Source of the DNA: Bacillota bacterium | Lineage (GTDB): Bacteria; Bacillota; Clostridia; Peptostreptococcales; Anaerovoracaceae | Length of the DNA: 64,000 bases | Direction: 5' to 3' | Assembly: GCA_030525285.1 (NCBI GenBank) | Contig: JAUNFA010000002.1 | Coordinates: forward strand, 96,795-160,794 | Part shown: positions 1 to 8,410 of the stretch, piece by piece | Layout: every line of letters starts with the position of its first letter | Numbering within the stretch: position 1 is the first letter of the stretch | Translations under genes and position numbers: made by a program | The notes under the pieces: model-generated | Seen by the model: the letters and a program-made list of their open reading frames with translations, nothing else | The model's database searches: none | What the model was told of the DNA's origin: nothing

Positions 1-36
1 GTACTTAAACCCCACTGATTTGAACACTTGAGAGAA

Positions 37-52
37 TTACTCGCACGAGTAA
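37..52. other. Short inverted repeat upstream of the first gene
   Basis: Perfect 7-bp arms TTACTCG/CGAGTAA around a 2-base centre, about 60 bases upstream of the first gene. The centre is too short for a stable hairpin, so a protein-binding operator is the more natural reading. No regulator is identified. Confidence 0.3.
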
Positions 53-101
53 ATTATAACAATATATTGAGAATATTGCAATTTTATATGGGTATATATG
101 A

Positions 102-107
102 TATAAT
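102..107 (+). promoter_or_regulatory. Candidate -10 box directly before divIC (possible leaderless start)
   Basis: TATAAT lies only six bases before the ATG at 114, and no AGGAGG-like ribosome binding site stands in front of that ATG. Transcription from this box would start at or near the A of the ATG, giving a leaderless mRNA. The -35 side is weak (TTGCAA at 76-81, spacing 20). Confidence 0.4.
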
Positions 108-113
108 CGTGGC

Positions 114-590
114 ATGAGTAAAACTAGACGCAGTGTAGAATTCAAAAACAACAGCCGCGTAATTGATATTGACGAGGCGAGAGAAAAACGACAGGCCAAA
201 CGCAAATCACAGCGGGAAGCTTTAGAAAAAAAGCAGGCAAGAAGAAACAAAAAGCCTGAAACACGTGGCAAGCGCGCAATCCGCCGTAAGAAAAACAGAA
301 ACAGGCTGATGGCAGCGCTGCTTATTTTGCTTGTAACCATATTTCTGGCATGCTGGGGATTCAAGATAGTATCTCTGATTAACGAAAAACACGATGTTAA
401 TGAACAGAAAGAGGCTCTCAAACATCAGAAGACTGAGCTTGAACAGAAACTTGCAGATGCCGACGATAAGGAGACTTTGGAAGATATAGCGAGAGAGAAG
501 CTCAGACTCATTAAACCAGGAGAGATTCTGTATATGTTCCCATCGGATTTTAATGACAGTAGCAAAGGTGATGACAATGGAGAAGATTAA
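114..590 (+). CDS. Septum formation initiator, DivIC/FtsL-like cell division protein
   Basis: A 158-residue bitopic membrane protein. Residues 1-65 are very basic (many Arg/Lys, predicted cytoplasmic). One membrane span follows at about 66-86 (leucine/isoleucine-rich, with a GFKIV end), then a coiled coil at about 90-130 rich in Glu, Gln and Leu, and a tail containing AREKLRLIKPGEILY. That last motif is typical of the DivIC/FtsB family, which bridges FtsL and FtsQ in the divisome. The family is usually 100-160 residues, so the length fits, though the basic cytoplasmic arm is long. The stop overlaps the RNase M5 gene, so the two are translationally coupled. The start at 114 has a -10 box just upstream instead of a ribosome binding site. 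The family call is firm; which paralogue it is cannot be decided. Confidence 0.8.
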   Translation: MSKTRRSVEFKNNSRVIDIDEAREKRQAKRKSQREALEKKQARRNKKPETRGKRAIRRKKNRNRLMAALLILLVTIFLACWGFKIVSLINEKHDVNEQKEALKHQKTELEQKLADADDKETLEDIAREKLRLIKPGEILYMFPSDFNDSSKGDDNGED

Positions 591-1119
591 AGAAATAATA
601 GTAGTAGAAGGTCGTGACGACACGGATGCAATCAAAAAAAGTGTTGATGCCATCACAATAGAAACACATGGATATGGTATAAATAAACAGACGTGGCAGC
701 TTATTGCCGATGCGTATAAGGGACCGGGTATTGTGGTATTCACAGACCCGGATTTTGCGGGGGAGCAAATAAGGAGACGGATTCTGGACAGGTTTCCTAT
801 GGCCAAGGAGGCATTCCTTCATAGAGATGACGCTACAAAAAAAGGCGATATAGGCATTGAAAATGCCAGACCGGAGGCAATAAGACAGGCATTGAGCAAG
901 GCTCACTGCACAGTTACAGAAGAAAAAGAAACAGCTATAATGCTGGAAGATATGACAAGGGCAGGGCTGGCAGGTGGTGCAGGTGCATCGGCAGCTCGCG
1001 CTGAAGTAGGAAAGAAGCTGGGAGTAGGCTATGCCAATGTTAAGACCTTTATGGCCAGACTTAACAGATTCGGAATAACTAAGGAACAGCTGATGGAGGC
1101 TGCCGGGAGAGATAAATGA
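577..1119 (+). CDS. rnmV: Ribonuclease M5 (5S rRNA maturation)
   Basis: A 180-residue protein starting MEKIKEIIVVEGRDD, the TOPRIM glutamate motif seen in all RNase M5 proteins. A second acidic motif, FTDPDFAGEQIRR at residues about 57-69, completes the TOPRIM site. RNase M5 makes the final cuts in 5S rRNA maturation in Firmicutes. Two upstream in-frame ATGs (553, 571) exist, but 577 is preferred: AAAGGTG lies six bases upstream and the N-terminus then matches the family. It overlaps the end of divIC and runs into rsmA by an ATGA overlap. The rnmV-rsmA pairing is the standard Firmicutes arrangement, which supports both calls. Confidence 0.93.
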   Translation: MEKIKEIIVVEGRDDTDAIKKSVDAITIETHGYGINKQTWQLIADAYKGPGIVVFTDPDFAGEQIRRRILDRFPMAKEAFLHRDDATKKGDIGIENARPEAIRQALSKAHCTVTEEKETAIMLEDMTRAGLAGGAGASAARAEVGKKLGVGYANVKTFMARLNRFGITKEQLMEAAGRDK

Positions 1120-1991
1120 ATTTATACGAAAAGTCCACAATAGAAGCAATTAAGGCTAGTCACAATTTTAAATTGAGCAAGAGCCTTGGACAGAATTTCA
1201 TTACAGACTACAGTGTTATTGAGGATATTGTTTACGGAAGTGGGGTAGGCTCTGATGACCTTGTAATAGAAATAGGTCCCGGAATAGGAGTGCTGACCGA
1301 TGCTGCAGCAGATGTTGCTGCAAGGGTGATTGCCATAGAAATTGATGACAAGTTAATTCCTATTCTCAATGAAACACTGGCGCATCACGATAACGTAAGA
1401 ATAATACATGAAGATGTTCTCAATGTTGATATAAACAGTGTTATCGCGGAGGAAAGAAGCGCGGGATCCTTCGGTGGCGACGTGAAGATAATGGGTAATT
1501 TGCCCTACTATATTACAACACCGATTATAATGGGGCTTCTTGAAAAGGGCGTGGATGCTGAGAGCATTACCGTTATGATGCAAAAGGAGGTCGCTGACAG
1601 GATCAAGGCGAAACCGGGAAGCAAGGCCTACGGAGCCTTGAGCGTAGCGGTACAGTATTACTGTAATGTTGAGCAGGTATGCCTAGTATCCAAGGAGGTC
1701 TTCCTGCCGAAACCCAAGGTGGATTCGTCAGTACTCAAGCTGACTCTCAGAGAAAACAAGCCCGTTAAACTCATAGACGAGCAGATATTTTTTGAATGTA
1801 TCAGAGGCGGATTCGGGCAGAGACGAAAAACTCTGCTGAATTCATTGACAGGTGTCAGAGGAATGGGCAAGGATCAGGTGCGAAACATTCTGGAAAGCGT
1901 GGGCATTGACGGAATAAGGCGTGCCGAAACATTGACTATTGAAGAATTTGCGGCATTGGCGAATGCTGTATCGGAACAGGAGAAATTTTGA
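1116..1991 (+). CDS. rsmA: 16S rRNA dimethyladenosine transferase RsmA (KsgA)
   Basis: 291 residues. It dimethylates two adjacent adenines in the 3' hairpin of 16S rRNA late in 30S assembly. Seen in the sequence: the KSLGQNF motif at residues 22-28, the SAM-binding loop IGPGIGVL at about 53-60, the catalytic motif IV NLPYY at 128-132, and the C-terminal RRKTL helix. The length is normal for the family. The ATG overlaps the RNase M5 stop (ATGA), and its own stop overlaps the next ATG, so four genes are packed without gaps and are probably co-transcribed. Identification is secure. Confidence 0.96.
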   Translation: MNLYEKSTIEAIKASHNFKLSKSLGQNFITDYSVIEDIVYGSGVGSDDLVIEIGPGIGVLTDAAADVAARVIAIEIDDKLIPILNETLAHHDNVRIIHEDVLNVDINSVIAEERSAGSFGGDVKIMGNLPYYITTPIIMGLLEKGVDAESITVMMQKEVADRIKAKPGSKAYGALSVAVQYYCNVEQVCLVSKEVFLPKPKVDSSVLKLTLRENKPVKLIDEQIFFECIRGGFGQRRKTLLNSLTGVRGMGKDQVRNILESVGIDGIRRAETLTIEEFAALANAVSEQEKF

Positions 1992-3985
1992 TGAGTAGTA
2001 TTAAAAATCTATGGGGGAAATTCAAGAAATTTTCCGGCAGATATATTGTGATGCTGATAGTAGTGTCTATTGTTCTCGACATAATTATTGAGACCTTCGC
2101 AAGGCACTCACTTATTAAGAGTTCAATCTTCATTCTAGGGCATCCGCTGGTGGCATTGTGCAACATTTCTTTGATATTTGCGGTAATGTCTCTGGCAATG
2201 CTGTTCAAAAAACGATGTTTTGCGACAGCTATGCTATCCATTCTGTGGCTTGCTCTGGGTGTGGCTAACGGAGTTATTTTGATCAACAGAATGACACCGC
2301 TTACCACAAAGGACTTTGACAACCTAAAGGACGGTTGGTCCATTATTGGCAATTATTTTTCAACAAAGACAGTGATTATTGTAATAGTTTCTGTGGTTGC
2401 GGTAGTTCTGATGGGAATATTGGCATACAGAAAGAGTCCGAGAATGTCACAAAAGCCGGATTACAGGAAGGTTACAGCAACCATAGCCATAGCAATCATA
2501 AGCTGTGTCACTCTTATTACGGGAGGCATGAAGCTGGGAGCACTGGATACATTCTTCTATAATCTAGCATATGCATATGCAGATAATGGTGTGCCGTATT
2601 GCTTTGTTATTACAGCCGTTAAATCCGGTGTGGATAAACCATCTGACTATTCTAAGGAACGCATTACAGGAATTTTCAGGAATAATGAACTGGGCAAGAA
2701 CAAAACTTATGAACCAGGGACTGATGACAATACTGACGTGGCCAAGAAGCCTAACGTTATTTTCCTTCAGCTTGAGTCCTTTATCGACCCTACATTGGTC
2801 AAAAGTGTGAAATTTAACAAGGATCCAATGCCTAATTACAGGAAGCTGATGAAGGAATATTCCAGCGGTTATTTGACAGTGCCGGCTTGTGGTGCCGGAA
2901 CTGCTAACGTTGAATTCGAGGTTATGACAGGTATGAGTGTCAAGAATTTCGGACCGGGAGAATATCCGTATAAGACCATTCTCAAGAAGAACACTGTTGA
3001 ATGTGCTCCATATGACATGAAGCAGCTGGGATACTCCACCCATGCAGTTCACAATCACAGAGGTGCATTCTATTACAGAAATAAGGTCTTTGCTAACATG
3101 GGCTTTGATACTTTCACATGCCTTGAATATATGAACAATGTTGTGAAAACACCAAAGAACTGGGCAAAGGATCAGATTCTGACAGAACAGATTACGGACG
3201 CAATGAAGAGTACCAAAGGAGAGGACTACATATATACCATCTCTGTACAGGGTCATGGCAGATATCCTACCGAACAGCTCATTGAAAATCCTGAAATAGA
3301 AGTGACCAAGGCGAATACAGAGGAACAGAAGTGGGCATATGAGTATTATGCCAATCAGGTTTATGAAATGGACAAGTTCGTCAAAGAACTGACCGACACA
3401 CTTTCCGAATACGATGAGGATGTTGTCCTTGTAATGTACGGAGATCATCTGCCTGCTCTTGACATGACGGAAGAAGAGATGAAGAACGGGTCCCTTTATC
3501 AGACTCAGTACATAGTATGGGATAACTTTGGCATGACCAGTGAGAACAAGGATCTTATGGCATACCAGCTCAATGCAGATGTCATGAAGAGGCTTGGCAT
3601 TTCGGTAGGGTTAATGAACAAGTTCCATCAGGACAATTCATATTCAGATAAATATCTGGATGATATGAAAGCTCTCACATACGACATGCTTTATGGTGAA
3701 AGATACATATACGGAGGAAAGAATCCATTCAAGCCGACAGACCTTAAGATGGGCGTTAAGAACATCAAGATAAAAGAGGTTGTGCAGGTTGGTGAGAAAT
3801 ACTATATAAAGGGTGAGAATTTCACTGAATACAGTAAGATATCTCTTGATGGTGAAGCGCTCAAGACGGTATATCTTAGTCCGACACTTCTTCAGCTTAA
3901 CGAAGAGGTGGATCCTGAGGATGCATCAAGAATGAAGGTAAGCCAGGTAGAGAAAAACAAAGAAATACTTAGCACAACAGAATAA
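1991..3985 (+). CDS. LtaS-like membrane sulfatase (phosphoglycerol/phosphoethanolamine transferase)
   Basis: About 664 residues. The N-terminal 200 residues hold about five hydrophobic segments, followed by an extracellular alkaline-phosphatase/sulfatase fold. The nucleophile region reads AGTANVEFEV with Thr at about 304, preceded by NVIFLQLESF; YGDHLP near 484-489 gives the Asp/His metal ligands. These are the hallmarks of lipoteichoic acid synthase and related glycerol-phosphate transferases. The last 85 residues go beyond the catalytic domain and may form a small beta domain. The start at 1991 is chosen because AGGAG lies eight bases upstream; the TTG at 1988 is too close. The true substrate (LTA or another glycopolymer) cannot be told from sequence. 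It ends just before a strong hairpin. Confidence 0.85.
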   Translation: MSSIKNLWGKFKKFSGRYIVMLIVVSIVLDIIIETFARHSLIKSSIFILGHPLVALCNISLIFAVMSLAMLFKKRCFATAMLSILWLALGVANGVILINRMTPLTTKDFDNLKDGWSIIGNYFSTKTVIIVIVSVVAVVLMGILAYRKSPRMSQKPDYRKVTATIAIAIISCVTLITGGMKLGALDTFFYNLAYAYADNGVPYCFVITAVKSGVDKPSDYSKERITGIFRNNELGKNKTYEPGTDDNTDVAKKPNVIFLQLESFIDPTLVKSVKFNKDPMPNYRKLMKEYSSGYLTVPACGAGTANVEFEVMTGMSVKNFGPGEYPYKTILKKNTVECAPYDMKQLGYSTHAVHNHRGAFYYRNKVFANMGFDTFTCLEYMNNVVKTPKNWAKDQILTEQITDAMKSTKGEDYIYTISVQGHGRYPTEQLIENPEIEVTKANTEEQKWAYEYYANQVYEMDKFVKELTDTLSEYDEDVVLVMYGDHLPALDMTEEEMKNGSLYQTQYIVWDNFGMTSENKDLMAYQLNADVMKRLGISVGLMNKFHQDNSYSDKYLDDMKALTYDMLYGERYIYGGKNPFKPTDLKMGVKNIKIKEVVQVGEKYYIKGENFTEYSKISLDGEALKTVYLSPTLLQLNEEVDPEDASRMKVSQVEKNKEILSTTE

Positions 3986-3988
3986 TAT

Positions 3989-4016
3989 AAATGCCGGCTG
4001 TGAAAGGCCGGCATTT
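3989..4016 (+). terminator. Hairpin after the LtaS-like gene
   Basis: AAATGCCGGC pairs with GCCGGCATTT around an eight-base loop, directly after the stop codon and followed by only a few T residues. It is a likely intrinsic terminator or a partial one, since the next gene starts 16 bases later. Confidence 0.6.
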
Positions 4017-4031
4017 GAAGTGGGAGACAAG

Positions 4032-4589
4032 ATGTTTCAGAGAGTAAGAGTGCCCGTGTTAGAGGGCGAAAAGGTAATTCTGAGAAATTGGACACACAAA
4101 GATGCGGGCGATTTGTATGAATATGCCAAGGATCCAAGAGTGGGACCTGCAGCCGGATGGCCCCCGCACAGAAGTCGTAGCGAGTCAGGATTCATAATAG
4201 AAGAAGTTTACTTAAGGAAGATGGATTGGGCGATTACAGACGCGAAGACCGGCAGACCCATTGGCAATATAGGTCTTGATGATGAGGCTATAAGAGTCAA
4301 AATAAACAGCAGGGAAGTAGGGTATTCCATTGCAGCTGACTGTTGGGGTAGGGGAATGGCAACTGAGGCGCTGGGTCTTGTGGTTCAGTACAGCTTTGAA
4401 GTGCTGGGCCTTGAGAGTCTTACCCTGAGAGTTGAACCGGACAATATGGCAAGCAGGCGTGTAGCCGAAAAGTGTGGATTTATTTTTGAGGGCATATTGA
4501 GAAAATCATACAAGCGGTACGACAACGTTATTACAGATATGGCATGTTATTCAATCCTCGATGTGGATTATTACGAAAGAGATATGTGA
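4032..4589 (+). CDS. GNAT N-acetyltransferase, RimJ/RimL type
   Basis: 185 residues with the features of the RimJ/RimL-like GNAT branch: an opening LEGEKVILRNWTHKD-like segment, a central PIGNIGLDDE strand, and the acetyl-CoA pyrophosphate loop in the region GYSIAADCWGRGMATEA (R/Q-x-x-G-x-A pattern). VEPDNMASRRVAEKCGF is the usual motif before the last strands. Members acetylate protein N-termini, antibiotics or small metabolites, and the substrate is not predictable here. The ATG at 4032 is used because GGGAG stands five bases upstream. It is followed after one base by the YbaK gene. Confidence 0.85.
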   Translation: MFQRVRVPVLEGEKVILRNWTHKDAGDLYEYAKDPRVGPAAGWPPHRSRSESGFIIEEVYLRKMDWAITDAKTGRPIGNIGLDDEAIRVKINSREVGYSIAADCWGRGMATEALGLVVQYSFEVLGLESLTLRVEPDNMASRRVAEKCGFIFEGILRKSYKRYDNVITDMACYSILDVDYYERDM

Positions 4590-4590
4590 A

Positions 4591-5103
4591 ATGGGAAAGA
4601 AAAAGGATAAAAAAACAGAAAAGACTAATGCGGTAAGACTTGTAGAAGCTGCCGGAATAGAATATCAGCTTCGTGAGCAGGATGTTTCGGGAGGTTTCCT
4701 GGGTGGAGTCGAAATGGCCAGAATGCTGGATCAGAATCCCAAACAGGTATTCAAGACTCTGGTGACGGTCTCTACATCAGGGGAGCACTTCGTTTGCGTT
4801 ATTCCTGTAGACAGAGAGCTCAACCTTAAGAAGGCGGCCAAACATTTTGGCGTAAAGAAGGTAGAAATGCTGCTCAGTCGTAAACTACTGGAGACAACAG
4901 GATACATTCATGGAGGATGTTCTCCTGTGGGAATGAAAAAACCATTTCCAACTGTAATAGATGACAGTGCGCTAGAGTTTGAAACCATAATGGTAAGCGG
5001 CGGCAAAGTAGGTCTTCAGATGGAACTTAAGGTTGAGGATTTAATTGCTCTTATTAATGCATCTTGCGGGAACGTAACGGATGTAACAGAAGGAGAAGCT
5101 TAG
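4591..5103 (+). CDS. ybaK: Cys-tRNA(Pro)/Cys-tRNA(Cys) deacylase, YbaK/EbsC family
   Basis: About 170 residues. The YbaK family hydrolyses mischarged Cys-tRNA(Pro) and acts in trans as a proofreading enzyme. Seen: the basic start, EYQLREQDVSGG, QVFKTLVT with the conserved lysine of the active-site pocket, VCVIPVDRELNLKKAA, the region GYIHGGCSPVGMKK, and IMVSGGKVGLQMEL near the end. These strands in this order define the bacterial YbaK domain. It starts one base after the acetyltransferase stop, so the two form a transcription unit. Its ribosome binding site is weak, which fits translational coupling. Confidence 0.92.
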   Translation: MGKKKDKKTEKTNAVRLVEAAGIEYQLREQDVSGGFLGGVEMARMLDQNPKQVFKTLVTVSTSGEHFVCVIPVDRELNLKKAAKHFGVKKVEMLLSRKLLETTGYIHGGCSPVGMKKPFPTVIDDSALEFETIMVSGGKVGLQMELKVEDLIALINASCGNVTDVTEGEA

Positions 5104-5154
5104 ACAAATCCAACAAAAAACATCATGGGGAATAAATAAAATGTTTGTTTTCGC

Positions 5155-5246
5155 CAAACAAATAAGAATCAAATTATTTGTTTGCAGTACATAAAAAGTA
5201 CAACACTTTTTGTTGACATACCGCCACTAATATTGTAGGCTATAAA
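5155..5246 (+). promoter_or_regulatory. Inverted repeat and promoter region of the por operon
   Basis: A perfect 11-bp inverted repeat, CAAACAAATAA at 5155-5165 and TTATTTGTTTG at 5174-5184, lies about 30 bases before TTGACA at 5213-5218. A further TTTG block at 5144-5147 could pair with the left arm instead. The -10 is unclear: TATTGT at 5231 is too near and TATAAA at 5241 somewhat far. The repeat is a good candidate operator for a redox or carbon regulator, though the protein is not identifiable. Confidence 0.45.
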
Positions 5247-5278
5247 CTGCACAGATTTAGATAGGGAGATATAGTGAA

Positions 5279-5866
5279 ATGGCGAAAAGACTCAATGAAG
5301 CAGTAGAAATCAGATGGCATGGCAGAGGCGGTCAGGGTGCGAAGACAGCATGTCTTCTTCTGGCAGATTGTGCATTTAATTCAGGTAAATATGTTCAGGG
5401 ATTCCCTGAATACGGTCCCGAGAGACAAGGTGCACCGATTACAGCATACAACCGAATTACAGATGAGCACTACAAGGTTCACTCCAATATATATAAGCCT
5501 GACTACGTTGTTGTAGTTGACGAAACCTTGCTGAAGTCCGTAGATGTAACGAGCGGACTCAAGGAAAACGGCGCATTAATTATTAATACCAAAAAAAGTC
5601 CGGAAGAAATACGCAAGATAGTAGACTATCCGGGACGTATAGGTGTAATCGATGCGGAGAAAATTTCAATGGAAACTCTGGGCAAGAACTTCCCTAACAC
5701 ACCGATGCTTGCAGCAGTAGTGAAGGTAAGCAAGGTAATAGACCAGAAAAAATTTGTTGAGGACATGCAGGAATCTTTTGAACACAAGTTCAGGAGGAAG
5801 CCGCAGCTCATCGAGGGTAATATGAAGGCATTAGTTAAAGCATTAGAAGAGGTTAAGGTAGGATAA
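5279..5866 (+). CDS. porC: 2-oxoacid:ferredoxin oxidoreductase (pyruvate-type), gamma subunit
   Basis: 195 residues. This is the gamma subunit of a four-subunit pyruvate/2-ketoisovalerate:ferredoxin oxidoreductase, the part that closes over CoA and the active site. The start reads EIRWHGRGGQGAKTA, the conserved glycine-rich gamma motif, followed by VQGFPEYGPERQGAP. AGGGAG precedes the ATG. The gene order gamma-delta-alpha-beta with one-base overlaps is the classic Por/Vor layout described in Thermotoga and archaea. Whether pyruvate or a branched-chain 2-oxoacid is the main substrate cannot be fixed from sequence; the pyruvate type is favoured by the alpha subunit. Confidence 0.88.
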   Translation: MAKRLNEAVEIRWHGRGGQGAKTACLLLADCAFNSGKYVQGFPEYGPERQGAPITAYNRITDEHYKVHSNIYKPDYVVVVDETLLKSVDVTSGLKENGALIINTKKSPEEIRKIVDYPGRIGVIDAEKISMETLGKNFPNTPMLAAVVKVSKVIDQKKFVEDMQESFEHKFRRKPQLIEGNMKALVKALEEVKVG

Positions 5867-6171
5867 TGAAGACAAGAGCTAAGGATATAAATGAGAAGAT
5901 AACCTGGCAGGAAATAACTGTCGGTACTGAGATATACGAACCGGCTACATCAGTGCTTGTCGAAACCGGTGATTGGCGTGTCATGATTCCAATCTGGAAG
6001 CAGGAAGTGTGCAGACAGTGCCTGATATGTGCACCGTTTTGCCCAGATAGTTCGATTCCGGTTAAGGACGGTAAGAGGCTGGACTTCGATTTCGTACACT
6101 GCAAGGGTTGCGGGATATGCTACAAGACATGTCCTTTTGATGCAATAGATTTCGTGAAGGAGGATAAATAA
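5866..6171 (+). CDS. porD: 2-oxoacid:ferredoxin oxidoreductase, delta (ferredoxin) subunit
   Basis: 101 residues with two [4Fe-4S] binding motifs, CRQCLICAPFCP (residues about 46-57) and CKGCGICYKTCP (about 77-88), each of the C-x2-C-x2-C-x3-CP form. As the delta subunit it carries electrons from the TPP site in the beta subunit to external ferredoxin. The N-terminal 40 residues match the short extension typical of PorD rather than a free ferredoxin. Both ends overlap the neighbouring genes by one base (TAATG), so translation is coupled. Confidence 0.92.
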   Translation: MKTRAKDINEKITWQEITVGTEIYEPATSVLVETGDWRVMIPIWKQEVCRQCLICAPFCPDSSIPVKDGKRLDFDFVHCKGCGICYKTCPFDAIDFVKEDK

Positions 6172-7391
6172 TGTCAAAGAGAGACAGAATGTCAGGAAAT
6201 GAAGCTGTGGCAATTGCCATGAAGCAGATTAATCCGGATGTTATGGGAGCATTCCCTATTACTCCATCTACAGAGATACCTCAATACTATTCTCAGTACA
6301 TAGCTAACGGAGAAGTTGATACAGAATTTGTGGCAGTAGAATCTGAACACAGTGCAATGTCGGTATGTATGGGAGCATCGGCTGCAGGTGCGCGTGCGGT
6401 TACTGCTACTTCATCGGCAGGTCTGGCATATATGTGGGAGCTGCTTTATGTAGCGGCATCACAAAGACTGCCAATCACAATGGCGGTGGTAAACAGAGCG
6501 CTTACAGGTCCTATTAACATCAACAACGACCATTCGGATTCAATGGGAGCCAGAGATTCCGGGTGGATTCAGATATATGCAGAATCAAACCAGGAGGTTT
6601 ATGACAATTACATTCAGGCAATGCCAATAAGCGAGACAATCAGACTTCCTATCATGATTTGTCAGGATGGTTTCATTACAAGTCACGGTGTATCAAACAT
6701 TGAGCTTATGGAAGATGAGGAAGTCAAAGAATTCGTAGGCGAATATGAGCCGGACAATTATTTGCTTAAGCACGATAACCCTTTGGCAGTGGGACCTTAC
6801 GGAATTTCACCATATTATATGGAAGCCAAGAGATCGCAGGCTCAGGCAATGAAGGACGCAATGCCTATTATAATGGATGTGGCCAAAAGGTTTGAGAAGG
6901 TAACAGGAAGAAAGTACGGATTTTTCGAGGAATATATGATTGATGACGCAGATGTGGCATTGGTTGTAATAGGGTCAAGTGCCGGAACCGGCAAAGAGGC
7001 CGTTGATAGACTGCGTGCAGAAGGTAAGAGAGTTGGACTTATTAAGCTGAGGGTATTCAGACCATTCCCGAGACAGCAGCTGGCAGAGGCCATGCTCAAG
7101 GTTAAGGCCGTTGCCATCATGGACAAGGCAGAATCATTCTCTAACAGTGGCGGACCGCTGTTCAGTGAAGCGAGAAGTTCACTCTATGATATTCCTAACA
7201 AGCCTTACTGCATTAACTATATTTATGGTTTAGGCGGAAGAGATATTACAGTAGAAGACTACTATGAAATTTTCAATGATCTGTTCATAATCCATGATAC
7301 GGATGATGCAGGAGACATTTACAGATACGTTGGAGTTAGAGATTCGAGATTCGGCGAACGTGGTTTTGACCACAGAAAGTACGAAGATTAG
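6171..7391 (+). CDS. porA: 2-oxoacid:ferredoxin oxidoreductase, alpha subunit
   Basis: 406 residues, normal for a separate PorA. The N-terminal pyrimidine-binding domain shows GNEAVAIAMKQINPDV, the PITPSTEI loop and FVAVESEHSAMSVCMGAS, all highly conserved in PorA. The region around RALTGPININNDHSDSM is also characteristic. The C-terminal transketolase-like domain contains VIGSSAGTGKEAVDRL. In the complex it forms the TPP-binding interface with the beta subunit and oxidatively decarboxylates a 2-oxoacid to acyl-CoA with ferredoxin reduction. By memory the sequence resembles Thermotoga PorA more closely than VorA, hence the pyruvate call, but this is not proven. Confidence 0.9.
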   Translation: MSKRDRMSGNEAVAIAMKQINPDVMGAFPITPSTEIPQYYSQYIANGEVDTEFVAVESEHSAMSVCMGASAAGARAVTATSSAGLAYMWELLYVAASQRLPITMAVVNRALTGPININNDHSDSMGARDSGWIQIYAESNQEVYDNYIQAMPISETIRLPIMICQDGFITSHGVSNIELMEDEEVKEFVGEYEPDNYLLKHDNPLAVGPYGISPYYMEAKRSQAQAMKDAMPIIMDVAKRFEKVTGRKYGFFEEYMIDDADVALVVIGSSAGTGKEAVDRLRAEGKRVGLIKLRVFRPFPRQQLAEAMLKVKAVAIMDKAESFSNSGGPLFSEARSSLYDIPNKPYCINYIYGLGGRDITVEDYYEIFNDLFIIHDTDDAGDIYRYVGVRDSRFGERGFDHRKYED

Positions 7392-7400
7392 GAGGGTGAC

Positions 7401-8330
7401 ATGGCATACAGTTTAAAAGAGCAGCTGAATAAACCCGAAAGACTGGCGCCCGGTCACAGACTATGCTCCGGATGTGGAGCAGGCGTTGCAGTTCGTGGTG
7501 TGCTCAGAGCATTGAAGCCTGAAGACAAGGCGGTAATAACAAATGCCACAGGATGTCTGGAAGTATCAACTTTCATCTATCCTAATACGGCGTACACAGA
7601 CAGTTATATACATACAGCCTTTGCCAATGGTGCAGCAACATGCGCAGGAGTTGAGACCGCATACAAGGTGCTCAAAAAAAGAGGCAAAATAGACGATACT
7701 TTCAAGTTCATAGCTTTTGGTGGTGATGGCGGTACATACGACATAGGGCTTCAGTCACTGTCGGGAGCAATGGAAAGAGGTCACGATATGGTTTATGTGT
7801 GCTACGATAACGAGGCATACATGAATACGGGTATTCAGAGAGCATCATCGACACCAAGATTTGCAGATGCAACTACCGCACCTGTAGGCAAGGTGATTCC
7901 GGGTAAGATTCAGAACAAGAAAAATCTGACTGAGATTATCGCAGCCCATAACATACCATACGTTGCGCAGACAACTTTCACGAAAAACTTCAAGGACCTT
8001 CATGAGAAGGCCGAGAAAGCGATATACACAGAGGGTCCATGTTTCCTCAATATTATGTCGCCATGTCCGAGAGGCTGGAGATACGAGAGTGAGAATTTGG
8101 CGGAGATGTGTCAGCTGGCTATAGATACTCTGGTATGGCCAATGTACGAAATCGTCGAGGGAGAATGGCACCTGACATATGAACCGAAGAAGAAGCTTCC
8201 TGTAGAGGAATTCCTCAAGAAGCAGGGAAGATTCGCTCATATGTTCAAAAAAGGCAATGAATGGATGATAGATGAAACTCAGGAGTACGTTGATCAGCAG
8301 TGGGAAAAGCTGCTTGCCAAGTGCAAATAA
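7401..8330 (+). CDS. porB: 2-oxoacid:ferredoxin oxidoreductase, beta (TPP) subunit
   Basis: 309 residues. The N-terminal CSGCGAG, ATGCLEV and the cysteine near residue 220 (MSPCPRGW) are the usual Fe-S ligands of Por beta subunits. The TPP-Mg motif begins GDGGTYDIGLQSL and continues to the YDNEAYMNTG segment, the standard GDG...N pattern. AGGAGGGTGAC precedes the ATG, nine bases after the alpha stop. It is the last gene of the operon and is followed by a strong bidirectional terminator. It catalyses the decarboxylation step and passes electrons to the delta subunit. Confidence 0.93.
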   Translation: MAYSLKEQLNKPERLAPGHRLCSGCGAGVAVRGVLRALKPEDKAVITNATGCLEVSTFIYPNTAYTDSYIHTAFANGAATCAGVETAYKVLKKRGKIDDTFKFIAFGGDGGTYDIGLQSLSGAMERGHDMVYVCYDNEAYMNTGIQRASSTPRFADATTAPVGKVIPGKIQNKKNLTEIIAAHNIPYVAQTTFTKNFKDLHEKAEKAIYTEGPCFLNIMSPCPRGWRYESENLAEMCQLAIDTLVWPMYEIVEGEWHLTYEPKKKLPVEEFLKKQGRFAHMFKKGNEWMIDETQEYVDQQWEKLLAKCK

Positions 8331-8341
8331 TACAAACAAAT

Positions 8342-8382
8342 AAGCGGGGAGCATTACTGATTAAGCAATGCTCCCCGCTTTT
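8342..8382. terminator. Bidirectional terminator between porB and the purine permease
   Basis: A perfect 14-bp stem, AAGCGGGGAGCATT with AATGCTCCCCGCTT, separates convergent genes. A-rich bases stand on the left and T-rich on the right, so it can end transcription from both sides. Confidence 0.9.
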
Positions 8383-8410
8383 GTCATGCGAATCTTTTCG
8401 CAGTAAACTC

